A model generated the notes under the pieces. That model was given only the letters and a program-made list of their open reading frames with translations, was not told the origin of the DNA and ran no database searches. From NCBI GenBank assembly GCA_047967505.1, contig CM106538.1: DNA of 64,000 bases; one strand, given 5' to 3'. This document shows positions 45,056-57,479 of the stretch, piece by piece (the first letter of the stretch is position 1; each line of letters begins with the position of its first letter). The DNA comes from Dipteris shenzhenensis. Lineage: Eukaryota > Polypodiophyta > Polypodiopsida > Gleicheniales. The position numbers were made by a program, and so were the translations under genes.

Positions 45056-45975
45056 TTTTCTCCCTCACACACACATGGCCAGTTACCAGGGGCACATCTA
45101 CGGTGGCTAGTAGGGTATCCCTAAGGACCCAAATGCAAGCAACCAATTGAGATATCACTCTATTCCCTCTACAAGTTAAGGACTAGTAGTTAAGGGTTTT
45201 AATGGAAGTGTGCATTCGCATTGGCATTCAAGGGGTCCTACTAATGTTAAATCTCTTAATTACTTGTTAAAGATGCCTGAAATTTTAATCCCCATGAAAT
45301 AGGACTTTTTGTGAAGAGAAATATGTACTTTCGGTGGCCCACTTCGCCATCAATGACCCTCTTCCAATTGATCTCTAATTAGAAAGGAGCATCAAAACAA
45401 TCACTTCTTTTAACCTCCTCCCTAGATAAGAGCCTATTCCCTCTACAAGTCCCCCCCCCCTTGCTAAGGGTCTATGGAATCATGGGTGATATTTTTACTA
45501 ATTTGTGCTAATGCACTCGTTTCCTTTTCTTTTTTGACCCACTTTAAAAAGTGGTTAATGAATAATGGTTTGTTAAGTGTTAATCATTTTTAAGCATTTA
45601 AGTGGCAACTCAACAACTCTTACTTTCATTCAAAGTAAGGCCATAGTGATTTTGCCACCTTGTTTCCCGCTCACATACACATGGCCAACTACAAGGGGCA
45701 CATCCACCCATGGCCTATGCTAACAGGCATCAAGGGGGATTTGAATGCGAGTAGCTAGCTGAGGTGGTTGAATGCCTAACCCCTAAGCTACGGCTACTCC
45801 ACTCTATTCCCTCTATAAGTTAAGAACTAATAGCTATAGATTTTATTGAAAGTGTGCTTCACATTCGAATTCAACGGGGTCTACTAAATTATTTATGTTA
45901 GTTGTATATTAAAGATGCTTGAAAATTTAACACCCATGAAATAGGTACTTAGAGACCTTTTGTGAAGGGAAATAA
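45056..45975 (-). repeat. Direct repeat pair with tRNA-like polymerase III boxes
   Basis: Segments 45056-45320 and 45664-45975 share CTCACA-ACACATGGCCA, GGGGCACATC, CACTCTATTCCCTCTA-AAGTTAA, AAAGATGC and CCCATGAAATAGG. Inside each, the minus strand reads tRNA-like: GTAGCTTAGGGGTTAGGC with GCATTCAAATCCCCC in the right copy, and ATCTCAATTGGTT with GCATTTGGGTCC in the left copy. This suggests SINE copies within a duplicated segment, about 750 bp upstream of SCP2. Confidence 0.5.
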
Positions 45976-46079
45976 TTGAAACATGTAAAATAAGGATTTA
46001 ATTTTAACATTGGAAAAAATTCTACTTTACTTATTATTTTTGTTAAGAAATTTTTAGGGTCAAGACTAAATCAAAACTA

Positions 46080-46428
46080 GACAACATGGGTACTCACTAG
46101 CATGACATCTTGCACATTCTGCTTGATCAGACGATAGGCATACTTGTCTTTCTTATCCCATTCTGCCTGAGCTCGGGCAATGGCAAGATCTACTACAGGT
46201 GCGGAAACTGTTTGTGTAGCTGTAGATCCCGTTGCTGGTGCTGTGACAATAGGTGGAGCAGAGCTACTGGTGGCTGGATCATCCAATGGTCTAGGTGTAG
46301 ACCCATCGACATACTCCCATTTGTCCTGAAGTACAAGAATGGTCTCTATTCAGTATTTCCATGTACCGTGATTGGAGTTGTCTAACTTAGCAGATGCCTC
46401 CAAATTGAGGTTGCTAGTCGTACACATG
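46080..46428 (-). pseudogene. Copia gag N-terminal scrap
   Basis: From the ATG at 46428 the minus strand reads MCTTSNLNLEASAKLDN, SNHGTWKY, a stop, IETILVLQDKWEYVDG, STPRPLDDPATSSSA and IARAQAEWDKKDKYAYRLI. This is the copia gag opening (K-L-x-x-x-N-x-x-x-W-K and W-D-K-K-D). The rest of gag and pol are absent and one stop interrupts it. Confidence 0.72.
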
Positions 46429-46429
46429 G

Positions 46430-48291
46430 TGCGAGAAATGTACTCAAAAGTGTCGTGACAATCTCTATATGAATCAACTGCAAATACACTGACTATGCCA
46501 AGTGTAATCTCTGAACCATCGGTGAAGATAGAACTGCAATATATAAAATCTAATCAGTATTACAAGGCTTGTGGCAATGATGCCGAGAATAGCCAAGAGA
46601 CTTTACAAGGCTGAAATGATGTGCACAATGCCGTGAGATAGCCATATAGGCTTTACAATGGTGGCATGTGTGTGTGAAATCAAGTGCTATCTGCCCACTG
46701 AAACAATCTGCAATGCCTTTGTACTCTCTGAAGTCTACTCACTGAACTAATGAACATAAGGTTTTAGGTAATGTAATGATGTGAAACCGTATGTGAGTGT
46801 ATGGACTGACTCCGAGTAGGTACTAGTCGGGAATTTCGGGCATAGCTTAGATTGGCAACTTGGAAAAATTCAAAGCATCCCCTCTATGGCGATCTAGTCT
46901 ACTCTAATCTAGCTCTATACCAACCATCAATCGATGAAAGAATAGCAAATAATTCATTTTCTTTTGTTCTTTTTAAGTGCTGGGTCAGATGCGTTGATGT
47001 AGAGGCGAATGTGCGTGAAGAAAGTGGTTTTGTCGGCAAGGCTCAAATGTGAGTGTAACTTGCATCAAAATGTACGCATGATGTGACGAGCGCATAAAGC
47101 ACAAAAAATCGAGCGACTTTCCTTTTTGGAGCGCCCTCAAATTCTTCCTGGATCAAGAGATACGACTTGATCTAGGTGGAGGGGCAAAAGGAGTGCAAAT
47201 GGTGCTCAATGATGATGTGTCACTATGGGTCACATGCAGTGATGATGTGGCACTGTGCCTAGCAAGAGGTGTGCCAGTGGAGCCCTGTGCTGAGGTGGCA
47301 GGAGTGGTCACACGCAGTGATTGTGGAGCACTGTGTGCCTGCAGAGGTCCAATGTGACACGTGGCACTGGTGATGTGGCAGTTGACTAGGATGCTGAGGT
47401 GGTAGTGTTGACTGGTCAACTATTGATTATGAGGTAGTAGAGTTGATTGTTGACTGGTCAAAGTGATGACATGGCAATGCTAATGTTACTCACTCCCCCT
47501 CACCTCCCTTAGTTCTCTCGACACCTCCTCACACCACACACCCACCCTCTCTCTACCCCCTCACCTCCCTCGCTCCACTCCATTCTCTCCACACCCCTTC
47601 CCCCTCACTCATCTTCTCTCTACCACTCCCTCACCCTCTCGCTATCCCTCCCCCCTCATTCATCCTCTCTCTCCCACGGACCGACCCTCTCTACCCCCTT
47701 ACTCCTCCACTCCATTCTCTCCACACCCCCTCACTCATCCTCTCTCTACCACTCCTTCACCCTCTCTCTATCCCTCCCCCCTCAATCATTCTCTTGCTCC
47801 CACTCACTCACCCCCTCTCTTATCTCCCCCTCACTCCCTCTCACCTCACCCCTTCACCCCCCTGTGCCCGCTCAATGGTAGCGGCGGTCGATCAACTGTG
47901 ACAGTGCTTGGCGCATGTCTGTTGTAGTAGCACTCGCAATAGTGACACGTTTGATGCTTGCATATAATCGTGGCACAATGGCAATCGCGATGATGCTTAT
48001 AGTGCCCATGCATAGTGGTAGCACCCTAGGTGGCACACAATGCGGCACAATCCCCTAGGTGATGCCCACGGCAATGCACTATATGCCTACCCACAACATA
48101 GTGCCATAGGCAGCATGACACATGCTAGGTTATGTCAGGGACTAATGCCTAAGGCACCTCTGCCGCCACCACCCCCCTTTGCCTCGATTGCCCCTACCTC
48201 ACCATGCCCTAGAATGGTGGCCCCCACCTCGTAAAATAATACGTGCCATGACCTCCACCCAATAGATACCATCCCACGACCATGCAAAAAC

Positions 48292-48294
<3 letters not shown>
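46430..48294. other. No gene; TTGAC-rich and pyrimidine-rich stretches
   Basis: From about 47.2 to 47.47 kb GTGGCACTG- and TTGACTGGTCAA-type words recur. From 47.49 to 47.87 kb the plus strand is almost pure C/T with CTCTCTACCCCCTCAC-like units. Frames here are low-complexity translations. No domain recognised. Confidence 0.5.

Positions 48295-48329
<35 letters not shown>
48295..48329. repeat. (GA)n microsatellite
   Basis: Uninterrupted GA repeats. They are followed by a partly self-complementary region (GAACTAACTAG and CTAGTTCGTATG, 48350-48424). Confidence 0.95.
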
Positions 48330-48331
<2 letters not shown>

Positions 48332-50585
48332 TAATTGTGAGTTAGGTATACGAACTAACTAGTTAGGACAGCCTAGTAAAGTAGCTGTTAGGTTAATGGA
48401 AACTAACTATAGCTAGTTCGTATGTTAGGTTAGTTGAAGCTCTTCTCTACCCAAAAAGAAAAAAGGGGAACCCTTGTTGAAAATTATCCATTTTTGCCTC
48501 TACTTTAAGGGCCTATATCTTGGTCAATTGGAGCCCAAATTAGACCCCAAAGGCCACCTTTCACACTCTAAAAGAGCATCTTTTGCAAAAAAATACCACT
48601 AGTTTGGTCTAATTTTTGACATTATTTCCAAGGCTAATGATTGCTCCATTTTGAGGCACATTTTGACATAAAATTCATCATAACTTCAACAAAACATACC
48701 AGAATTGCTTGCAGTCTTCACACCAACACAATTAGCCATTCACAAGCAATATTTCTACAAAACCTTTGAGGACTATTAGGAAACTTTTTTAAAGTATTAC
48801 TCAAAGGGCAACACATCATCAAAAAATTAGCATTACTAAAAAAGGGCATCATCAATTGGTGAAATTAAACATCCCACAATGGAATCCATATGGGACAACC
48901 CCCAATAGCTTGACATGTATACCAATTAAAAAATGAATCAATTGGAGTCAATCCCACAAGAACTTGACATGCAAAATGATCCACTTGCTTACATGCCCAT
49001 GTTAGGTAGAGGTAATCCCAAAGAATCCATTACTTTATTTGAGAAAAAATGGTTAGGAGGCACCTCAAAGCTTAGTGAAGATTATTTAAACTTGTTCCCA
49101 CAAACTCTCATGATAGAACCATATGATCAGTAGCTCAAATAGAATGTGGACAAATACTACTTGGATCCTCGTGGGCTATATCTATTTTAATAAGTAATAG
49201 AAAGCATATGCAAAACCTTAGCAGGGTAGTTATAAGCAACTTCTTTTGAAACATGTATGCTAGTAGTTAGAACTGTCATATAGACAAGATGGTCATTCTC
49301 TATTCTATGTTGTGGATTCAGAAGCTCAAAATTTTCGAATGAGGAAGCATTCTCTATCTGCAGATCCCTATTTTGTCTAGTTTTTCACTATGTTACCTAT
49401 ATGATGTACTGAGTTTACAACAGTAATGAAATGGATATCAACCAATATTACTCATTATGATCTGTACTTGTTCTAAATTCGGAATTAAAATGATAGTTGT
49501 CGGAAGTTCTTACTGCGCTTTCAATGGTACCCTGTTTATTTCAATAGGTAGTTTTTTTGAATACGTCTTTGCCTATTCCACTGGCGATCCTGCAAATTAA
49601 TTGGGCACTTGGATTGTGAGAGATGCATGAAGAGTGTGCACCACTTCTCTATGCAAGCATTACAAAGACAATGTACATGCTATGAAGCATAGGGAGGTGC
49701 TGCTGAAATCAAAGAAGCATAGTGTTCAACATTTATAGCAACAAATTCAAGTCTTGTGAGGCGATGCTCAAGCGCTCAAGTCCGTCCAACAAACGTCGGA
49801 TGTCGAGAGTGCATGTGGCAGAATTCAATTAACAATTGCAAATTTTCAACAAATGATTCGTAATTTTCAGCAAAGGATACATGAAATTGTCGAAGGCAAA
49901 ATTTTGGATTGAGCTGCATCCAATCCGTGGTTGAAGTTAGGGAATTACGGGAGTAGTGAATTCCCATAGCATGTCCATGGAGGCATTAATAGCGGATGTC
50001 TAAGATAGAAGAACCTGAGACATCTCCTCGACAAATTAGCCATCCATACTTCACCAGGGTTCGGGCTAGAGGTCAAACAAGTGCCTCTAAAGAGGTTCCA
50101 GGGGAGCCGGCACAAGGTCATGAAGAGGTCATAGAAGCATGTGAGTGCCAAGTTTAGAGAGACGGTGTGGGGGGTGAGAGGGATCAAGGGAGGGAGGAGG
50201 TGGAGGCACCAAATCTGTTGCCTACCTCATCCCCACCGTTACTCTCAAAAAGTCCTCTTGGTAGAAGCTTTGACAAACAAGGGACTCTAAAAAAATCAGG
50301 ACCCTAAGCATCACCCCTGTCCACGAGAACTGCCTTGATCGCGGTCCAAGAACTACATAACCCTGACCGACGGTCCAAGAACTACATAACCCTTCCAACT
50401 AGGAAGCAGGGATCATTGTGTCAATCTCTACCATTCAAATGCTTGCTCCCCTCAAGTGAGAGAGAGCCTACAATTTGTCCTCTACATCCCTTGGATGTTT
50501 TGTCCACCCAGAAAGACCTAGCTAGGCCCTTGTCCCAGTGTGCCCGTCCATGTGCATCCTATGAAGTAGCGCATGCTCTCCGAGT
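48330..50585. other. Unrecognised sequence, possibly retroelement-derived
   Basis: A frame at 48933-49133 (PLAYMPMLGRGNPKESITLF and following) and one at about 49996-50155 (EEPETSPRQISHPYFTRVRA) look protein-like but match no family I can name. They may be decayed retroelement gag. A 30-bp tandem repeat, GGTCCAAGAACTACATAACC, lies at about 50341-50390. Confidence 0.35.
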
Positions 50586-50590
50586 CACAA

Positions 50591-50770
50591 ACCTCTGGGT
50601 GTCATATAAGCATTTGTCCCTTGAACTCCTCACTGCAAGAGGAGCTGGCCCAAGTGAGTCCCCCTACCAAATGCTACCAAACCTCTAGGTGCCATATGAG
50701 CAGCTGTCCCTTGAACTCCTCACTGCAAGAGGAGCTCGCCCAAGTGAGTCCCCCTACCAAATGCTACCAA
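50591..50770. repeat. 90-bp tandem duplication
   Basis: Units 50591-50680 and 50681-50770 begin ACCTCTGGGTG and ACCTCTAGGTG, and both end ATGCTACCAA. The 30-codon period keeps a frame open (SLELLTARGA repeated), but no known domain is encoded. Confidence 0.88.
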
Positions 50771-51239
50771 ACCTTCTCATAAGTGGGAAGCCCTTTCTTA
50801 TTGGGAGAGCCTTTGAAAAAATGCACCAATGTGATTGCTACCACTATCTACCTATGCAAGGGGAGTGTTCCCAAAAAGCCCCCACTAGAGGAGGAGCTTC
50901 TAGAGCTCCACGCTTGGGGTGAGACCACGTACCACTAACTTGCCTAAGAGGGCTCAGTTGTGCATCTATGTATCAATGATACCACATCCTCCTCTTGCTG
51001 GAGGCATGATCACTGTTAGCCATGCAACTCTGGCTCTGTTATTATGCATACCATACGGTCCTACCCAAAGGAAGTTATGCACCAAACGTCTCAACTGCCC
51101 ATGGATCCCTTCTGAAGCACTAGCAAGAGGCTATGTACCAAGCCATGGCAAGGAGGACCTAATTGACTACCATCACTCTATCTATTAGGGAGAGTTTAGC
51201 CAAGCTACAGTATAAAAGCTTGCGCCGAATGCAATCTGT

Positions 51240-52015
51240 TGCTCTATTGAAATATATGTAGCCACCTGATAGCCAAAGTGTCTTGCTCTCTTCCCTTATA
51301 AAATCCACTGTGAAAGCCAAAAGTAGCTCCAAATCCCAAACCTCCTAGGCCTCCTCTATGCCCGTGAGAAGCCAATAGATTTGGCTCAGTTAATCTGAGC
51401 TCCTAAGGCCTCACAATAGATAGCCAAGGCCCCCCTAACCATCATAGGATCATTTTGTTGATATCTCCACAAAGGGTTGTATCATTTGCAAACTTTGATT
51501 CTCCTCCTATCAAATTGGGATTCTCATCCCAATGAGGCCTATCACTTAAGAGTGCAAAGGAAGGGGGTGACCTTGTCAAACCGATTAAGAAAGAGAAAAG
51601 GCATGGCCCGTGTGCTTCCCCCCAATGATCACTTGACGAGAAATTCGTGTATAAAGAGATGAGAAACTTTTGAGCCACCTCTCCAAGAAGCCTAGTCTCT
51701 ATGTGGTGCCCTCCAAGAAGGACCACTTGGATCTATCATATGCCTTTTTGAAATCCAAGATTGACCACTTTGTCATATGCCTTCTCGAAATCCAAGAAAA
51801 GGATGGCAAGAGGCTACCTCTCCCCCTTGGCCCAATCTAATACTTTCCAAAATGTTAAGATGTTGTTGAGCATACTAAATTCCTAAACAAAACTAATGTG
51901 CATGTCATGAATGATATCAGGTAGGTGGGGCCTCAACCACAAGTTCAAGACCTAGGCCAAGATCTTGTAAAGTGATCAGCACGTGGGACAAACTTGTTCT
52001 TTCCTATTAACCAGT
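51240..52015 (-). pseudogene. LINE reverse transcriptase fragment (L1-like)
   Basis: On the minus strand: LRPHLPDIIHDMHISFV (about 51.9 kb), FLDFEKAYDK (about 51.79 kb), the sequence around GGHHIETRLLGEVAQKF, and ESKFANDTTL (51479-51508). These are RT blocks of L1-type LINEs; the catalytic FADD is FAND. The EKAYD box is partly duplicated. Stops and frame changes break it. Confidence 0.68.
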
Positions 52016-55000
52016 CCAACAACAAAAGCTTAGCACTCATATTTTCATGATTAAACTAGAAAGAATTTTTGGAAAGCCAAATAAACCATAATGCATGAGC
52101 CCTAATACCTGTCCATAAACCCTATTTGACTTTTACAATATCACCCAATAGTATAGATTCCCAATTTATGGGCTTTGCTAGCTGGATCTGAATAGCTTTC
52201 CAAATTTTTTGGCCTAAGGGCATACTACAAATAAGCGGAAGATGTCCTCCTAGGTTCCAGGGCAACATTTGTAATGGCCATTTCAAACCCTTAGTACAAG
52301 TCCAAACAACTTTGTGTAGTATAAGCCAAAGGAGTGTAGACATTTTTTCTAGGATTTCCTTGTTCCAAATTTTAAGGAACCTGCCCTTCTAGCTGGCTTG
52401 ACTGTCATGAAGGTTCCATCTGGTATTAAAAAACCTACATACATCCTCTATGTATTCAAAAGGCATCAAGATAAGAAGCAAATGGGAAGAGTACACCCAA
52501 TTGAATCATAGTCATATATTAGAACTATACCTTCTTTCCATTGAATGTTACCATCCCATAAAGACATTCCCTTATTAGAGATGCATGCTAGTTTAAGAGA
52601 CCAAATTCCCTTCTAATATTAATCCATATTTTCCATCTTCTTTGTTCCCTTTACCATAGTTTGCCCTAGCTTTGCAACCCTTTTTAAAAAGACCGAAAGT
52701 TGTGGCAAAATCCTCATTCTTTAAGGGGAAAGACCTATGCACAGAGGAGATCCAAATGGAATCCAAGGCCATTAAGGACCCCTTACCAAAGAACCTGATC
52801 TGGGTTTTTCTTGTTTCAAAAGCAACCCACATGGATCTCTAGAGTTGACTACCTTTAGAAATACAAGGTTCTAGATTCAAGATAGCAAACAGAGAGGGGA
52901 ATTTATTTCACTTTTTCTCCCTCAAGGGTCAAATCTACAAAAAGTTTTTTGAGAAGAGCTGGGCCTACTAGTCCTGATTAAACTTTATAATTGCTTTGAT
53001 GATCCATGAGGCAACAAGCTTAGCTAAAGAGAGCTTAATGTCAACAACCCATATGCCTCCTTTTGCCTTAGTTCTAGTGTAGAAATACCACTTGACCTTA
53101 GGTATTCTACTACTTCCTCCCCAAAGGAAGGCTCTACATTTGGAGATTAATCGAGTTAAGCCCTTACTACTACTGGGATGCCAGTAGGACAAATAGAAAA
53201 TGGTGATGGGATATAAATAGTGCGTCTATCTTTCATGGTAATCCCAAAACCAATGGGGATTTCCAAAAGCCTGAAAACCTTGCCATGAAGAAGGGTGTGA
53301 TATCTAAGAGCATCAAGGTAAGCTTGTTGGCTGACCACTAAGAGTAGTATACCTTGTTTTGTTATGGTTAAGGAGAGACCTAAAGGTTGTGCAAAAAATA
53401 TCCAAACACTCCATTACTACCCTAACATCCTGTACAATATTCTTGAGAGTCAAACTAGTGTCACTAGCAAATTGTTGGCTAACCAACTGCTTCCCTGTTG
53501 GTAGCTCAATGCCCATAATGTCACCTTGTTAAATTCTCTCAGTAAGGAGCCACCCTAAAGAGTCAACAACTATGACAAACAAGAGAGGGGCAATAGGGCA
53601 ACCTTGCCTAATGGAGCGTCTCAGGGGGAAAGCAAAGGACATGACTCCATTCACACATACCTTAGCAGAGGCGTTGGAGAGAAGGATTTTGATGTAAGAA
53701 ACATATATATGGGCCGAGGTCCATGTCCTGGAGGGATTGAATTAGAAAATCCCAATCTAGTGCTTTATCAAAGTCAACCTTGATGAAGCATACATCCTAT
53801 TTGGTGTCTCTAGCATACTCACAACCTTCGCACAAGTTGATAATCGCTTCCAGAAGATGTCAACCCTTAAAAAAGCCTTTTTGCTCCTATAGAATCCAAT
53901 TGTCCGTCCATCTTAGACTGAATTCTTATGATTAACACCTTGGCCAAAATCTTATAACTACAATTTAGCATTATTAGGGGTCACCAATTCTTGAGAGTGT
54001 CCTTCTTGCCCCCTTTGGGGAGAATCTTGATGACTCCACCATTTAAGTGAGTAGGTACTTGATGGTTATGCAGGCTCTCCAGCCACATAGGGAGGAGTCA
54101 AGGACCTACCACCTCCCAAAAGGCTTTGTAGAACTCTATAGAAAGCCCATCTTCCCCAGGAGTTTTGCCATCGTTTAATGAGTTTATAAACTCCTTAAGC
54201 TCTTTCAGGGAAAGGGGAGCTTCAAGGTAAGCTTGATCGAAAGGTGAACTAGAGCCTTCGTGGCTCTCCTGTTCTTCTCTCTAGCTTGGCAAACCTTAGG
54301 AGTTACCTGATGAGAGGGTGAGAGCACATTCTAAAAGTGCTTAGGTATAAATTCTTGATTTTTTGCTTCATTTTTGGCCCTCTAATTATCACTATTTCCA
54401 AAGGAGGGATTTCCTCACTAGGTCTCTTCCTTCTGATAAGTTAAAGACTTCTTTAGTTGGTCTATCCATTTTACCTGACCACCAATTCTTGAGGTAAACG
54501 TGTGCCTCCTTGAGCTTAGCTTTTTCTAGTCTGAGGTTAGATTTAGCATTCAGGAGTTCTCCTCAAGATCTAGTGGGCAGCTGCCTTACCCATAGCTCCA
54601 AACCTTCAATGACCTCCTTAATTTTGTCCATTCTTTAGCCCTTATGTTGGCCCAGTTTTTCCTTGCATTCTTCACGTTCCATTGGGTGTCCCTGACTACA
54701 TTTTGTTAAAAAGAGGAAGCATCCTGTGGCTTGCCCCAAACCTCAATAATCTGACACTGTACCATATTTAAAAAGGAAAAGACTGCGGTCAACCTTGAAC
54801 CAAGATGAGGTTTTCATTCCTCGTCTGCATCCTAACCTTGGAGGTGCTAGAAAAGAGATGGTGGGGGAGAGAACTTTTGCCCAATCTTGCTTCTTGCCTG
54901 CAATCCTCAATCTATCTATTAGACCAAGTAAACTCTCTCAAAGTGTTAGGGTCTATAAGCTGCATAGCATCCTTTACATCCTCCTAGGTTTGAAGTTCTA

Positions 55001-55480
55001 CCCCCCTTAGAATTGTGCCCTTATCCAACCATCTATCACTTCTACATTCAACCATGTTAAAGTCTCCAAGAAGAAAGGCATTTCCATCTAGCTCTTCTAA
55101 AGACTACAAAGTGTTCAATCGGTATTGAGTGCTGGTAGGTGCATAGACCAAGATAACCCAAAATTGTAGCCCTTTCATGTCAGCAAGGAGAAAAGCAATC
55201 CATCTGTGAGACTATCATCTACAACAACCTTTGTGACACCTTGTTCATAATGTGAGAGCACACCAATATAGCAGTACCCCCCCCTTCCTGCCTTGTGCTT
55301 AGTGAAGAACCAGGTCCTTCTCTTATCTATCATCTTAAGCTTGGGACTCAAGATCATTATTGGTCTTTTTAACTTCCTAAAGTACTTCTTGCATTGTTGC
55401 TCTGTTATTGTGTTGCTCCTAACATAGTGTGAGTAGGAGGGGCACAATGTGATAATCAAGGAGTTCAACGCCCACAAGGA
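52016..55480 (-). pseudogene. Decayed L1-like LINE: endonuclease, RT, C-terminal part
   Basis: Running down the minus strand: endonuclease remnants (YAPTSTQYR, then FLLGDFNMVECRSDRW, about 55.1 kb); RT entry KEFINSLNDGKTPGEDGL (about 54.2 kb) and LPKGGKKDTLKNW; SQQFASDTSLTL (53479-53440), where FADD is FASD; FRLLEIPIGFGITMKDRR; SKCRAFLWGGSSRIPKVKW; WVVDIKLSLAKLVASWI; and C-terminal LGQKIWKAIQIQ. The order is that of plant L1 ORF2. ORF2 nicks DNA and reverse-transcribes its RNA there. Many stops and frameshifts make this copy dead. The strand matches the fragment at 51.2-52.0 kb, which is a separate copy because it repeats RT blocks. Confidence 0.75.
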
Positions 55481-56217
55481 TAGTTCTATTAGATAGGTTC
55501 TAATACTATTATCATTACAATTTGTGGAAACATTGACTAGACATTGATAAAATCAATACCTATAGGCCTATGGATCAAGAAGATAAGATAAATGGTTTGT
55601 ATTACTACCATGTAGCAAGGGTTTTGAGGACAAGTTAGCACTATACATGGAGCTCTTTGTAATTAGTCTAAAAGTTTTTGGTAATGTACATGGATTTCTC
55701 CATTGGTGGCCCAAGAATTTGGCAAATTATAGTCAACTTCATCCCACGTTTAGAACTGACTCAATGAGTATCTAATTGGGAATAGGAGCTCCCATGTAGA
55801 GGGCTGGCATGCCTTCCAAATTGCGAAAATATCCTTGCTTACCTTGTGATCAAAGAGGGTATAGTGTGCTACAAGAGTACTTACTACACACCTTTTGATA
55901 GAGACATCATGAATAAATTCACCTTTATTTAAGAAATTAATCAAAAGAAGTCTAGTTTTACGTGCTAAAAAATATTTATTTGATTTGGATATATGCAATA
56001 ACACTGCAAATTGCATAAACAAGATCAAATTTATACGTGTAAACCACAATCACCCCAATCCAAAATGTTTATTTTATATTGTACAATAAAAGTATTTGGG
56101 AGTGCAACAACATCGTCTTTAGGCAAATTTGAGAAAATTATGTGTAGAAACAACTTTGGAGCTAAAAAGGGGCAACACGTTGATATAATGAATTAGGGAT
56201 ATTCCAAAATGGTTCTA
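55481..56217. other. No gene recognised
   Basis: AT-rich sequence with short chance frames only, between LINE remains and a purine tract. Confidence 0.45.
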
Positions 56218-56224
56218 AAAGAAA

Positions 56225-56241
56225 AGAAGGGGGGGAGGAGA

Positions 56242-56292
<51 letters not shown>

Positions 56293-56315
56293 AGGGAGGC
56301 AGGGAGGGAGGGAGG

Positions 56316-56369
<54 letters not shown>
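56225..56369. repeat. 145-bp purine-only tract, mostly (GA)n
   Basis: Plus strand is almost entirely G/A: GA repeats, a GGGA-rich middle (56284-56316), then GA repeats again. Such homopurine runs can form triplex DNA. Frames on both strands are artefacts of the repeat. Confidence 0.92.
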
Positions 56370-56373
<4 letters not shown>

Positions 56374-56503
56374 TACCTTCCTAAGAAATAACACAGGGTC
56401 TCTAAGACTAAAAAAAGCTAGATTCAATGACAGCTAAGAGTGGGGCAACTAAATAGGCACCCATACCCAAGGGTGATGTCTATAATGAGAAAAAAATAGA
56501 TAT

Positions 56504-57366
56504 GTCATGTTATCACTGCAAACGAAGGAAACCCAAAAAGAGAAAACCACAAGCATGAGACTTTGGTCATCCACTGATCGATAAGGTATCCATTTGAGTG
56601 AATGGATCTATGTATGCCATTTATGGGACTAACTCCATTGGAGAATTAAGGAGAGACAAGAGGAGCTTTTTTTATAGTGGCTTTAGATCTGTAGTATTGA
56701 GAAACAAAATCAATGTTGGAGTACTATTGATTCTTGGCCTATCAAAGTCCCTCCCTCATTTCCATTCCCTCATTTCCATTCTCAATGAGGTATCCCACCA
56801 TCTAGCGAGTGCTATCATCATCTCCAATGGTCTTTCCCTCGGCATCAAAAAGACTGGATATGTTTGTAGTCCTCATGTAGGTGTCCACTTGGGACTGGCT
56901 AGTCATGCACTCTTGCTCTCTATTATGTCTAATCTATTATGTCATGTTATCACTATAAGCGAAGGAAACCCAAAAAGAGAAAACAACAAACATGAGACTT
57001 TGGTCATCCATTGATCAATAAGGTATCCATTTGAGTGAGTGGATCTATGTATGCCGTCTATGGGACCAACTTCATTGGAGAATTAAGGAGAGACAAGAGG
57101 AGCTTTTTTTATAGTGGCTTTAGATCTGGTGAGGGCTAGCATCAAGAAATGAAATCAATGTTGGAGTACTATTGATTCTTGGCCTATCAAAGTCCCTCTC
57201 TCATTTCTATTCTCAATGAGGTATCCGACCATCTAGCGAGTGCTATTATCATCTCCAATGGTCTCTCCCTCGGCATCAAAAAGATTGGATATTTTTGTAG
57301 TCCTCACGTGGGTGCCCACTTGGGTCTGGCTAGTCATGCACTCTTGCTCTCTATTATGGCTAATCC
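56504..57366. repeat. 437-bp tandem duplication
   Basis: GTCATGTTATCACT starts both units (56504 and 56941), and both run through GGTATCCATTTGAGTGA, AGACAAGAGGAGCTTTTTTT and TCATGCACTCTTGCTCTC. The second copy has a roughly 15-bp difference near TGGTGAGGGCTAGCATC and a short deletion in the TTTCCATT region. No known domain in any frame. Confidence 0.88.
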
Positions 57367-57479
57367 CCTGCTATCTCTGGTGTGGATCATTAAAGATAAA
57401 AATTAATGATCATGCTTTGACTAGGATTTGCTGCTCCCTCTTATGCTGTCCTCTTTACTTTTATGAGCTAATCTCTATG

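Noticed and set aside
56209-56427. Arg/Glu-rich and Ser/Leu-rich frames
   Set aside because: Translations of the (GA)n purine tract on both strands.
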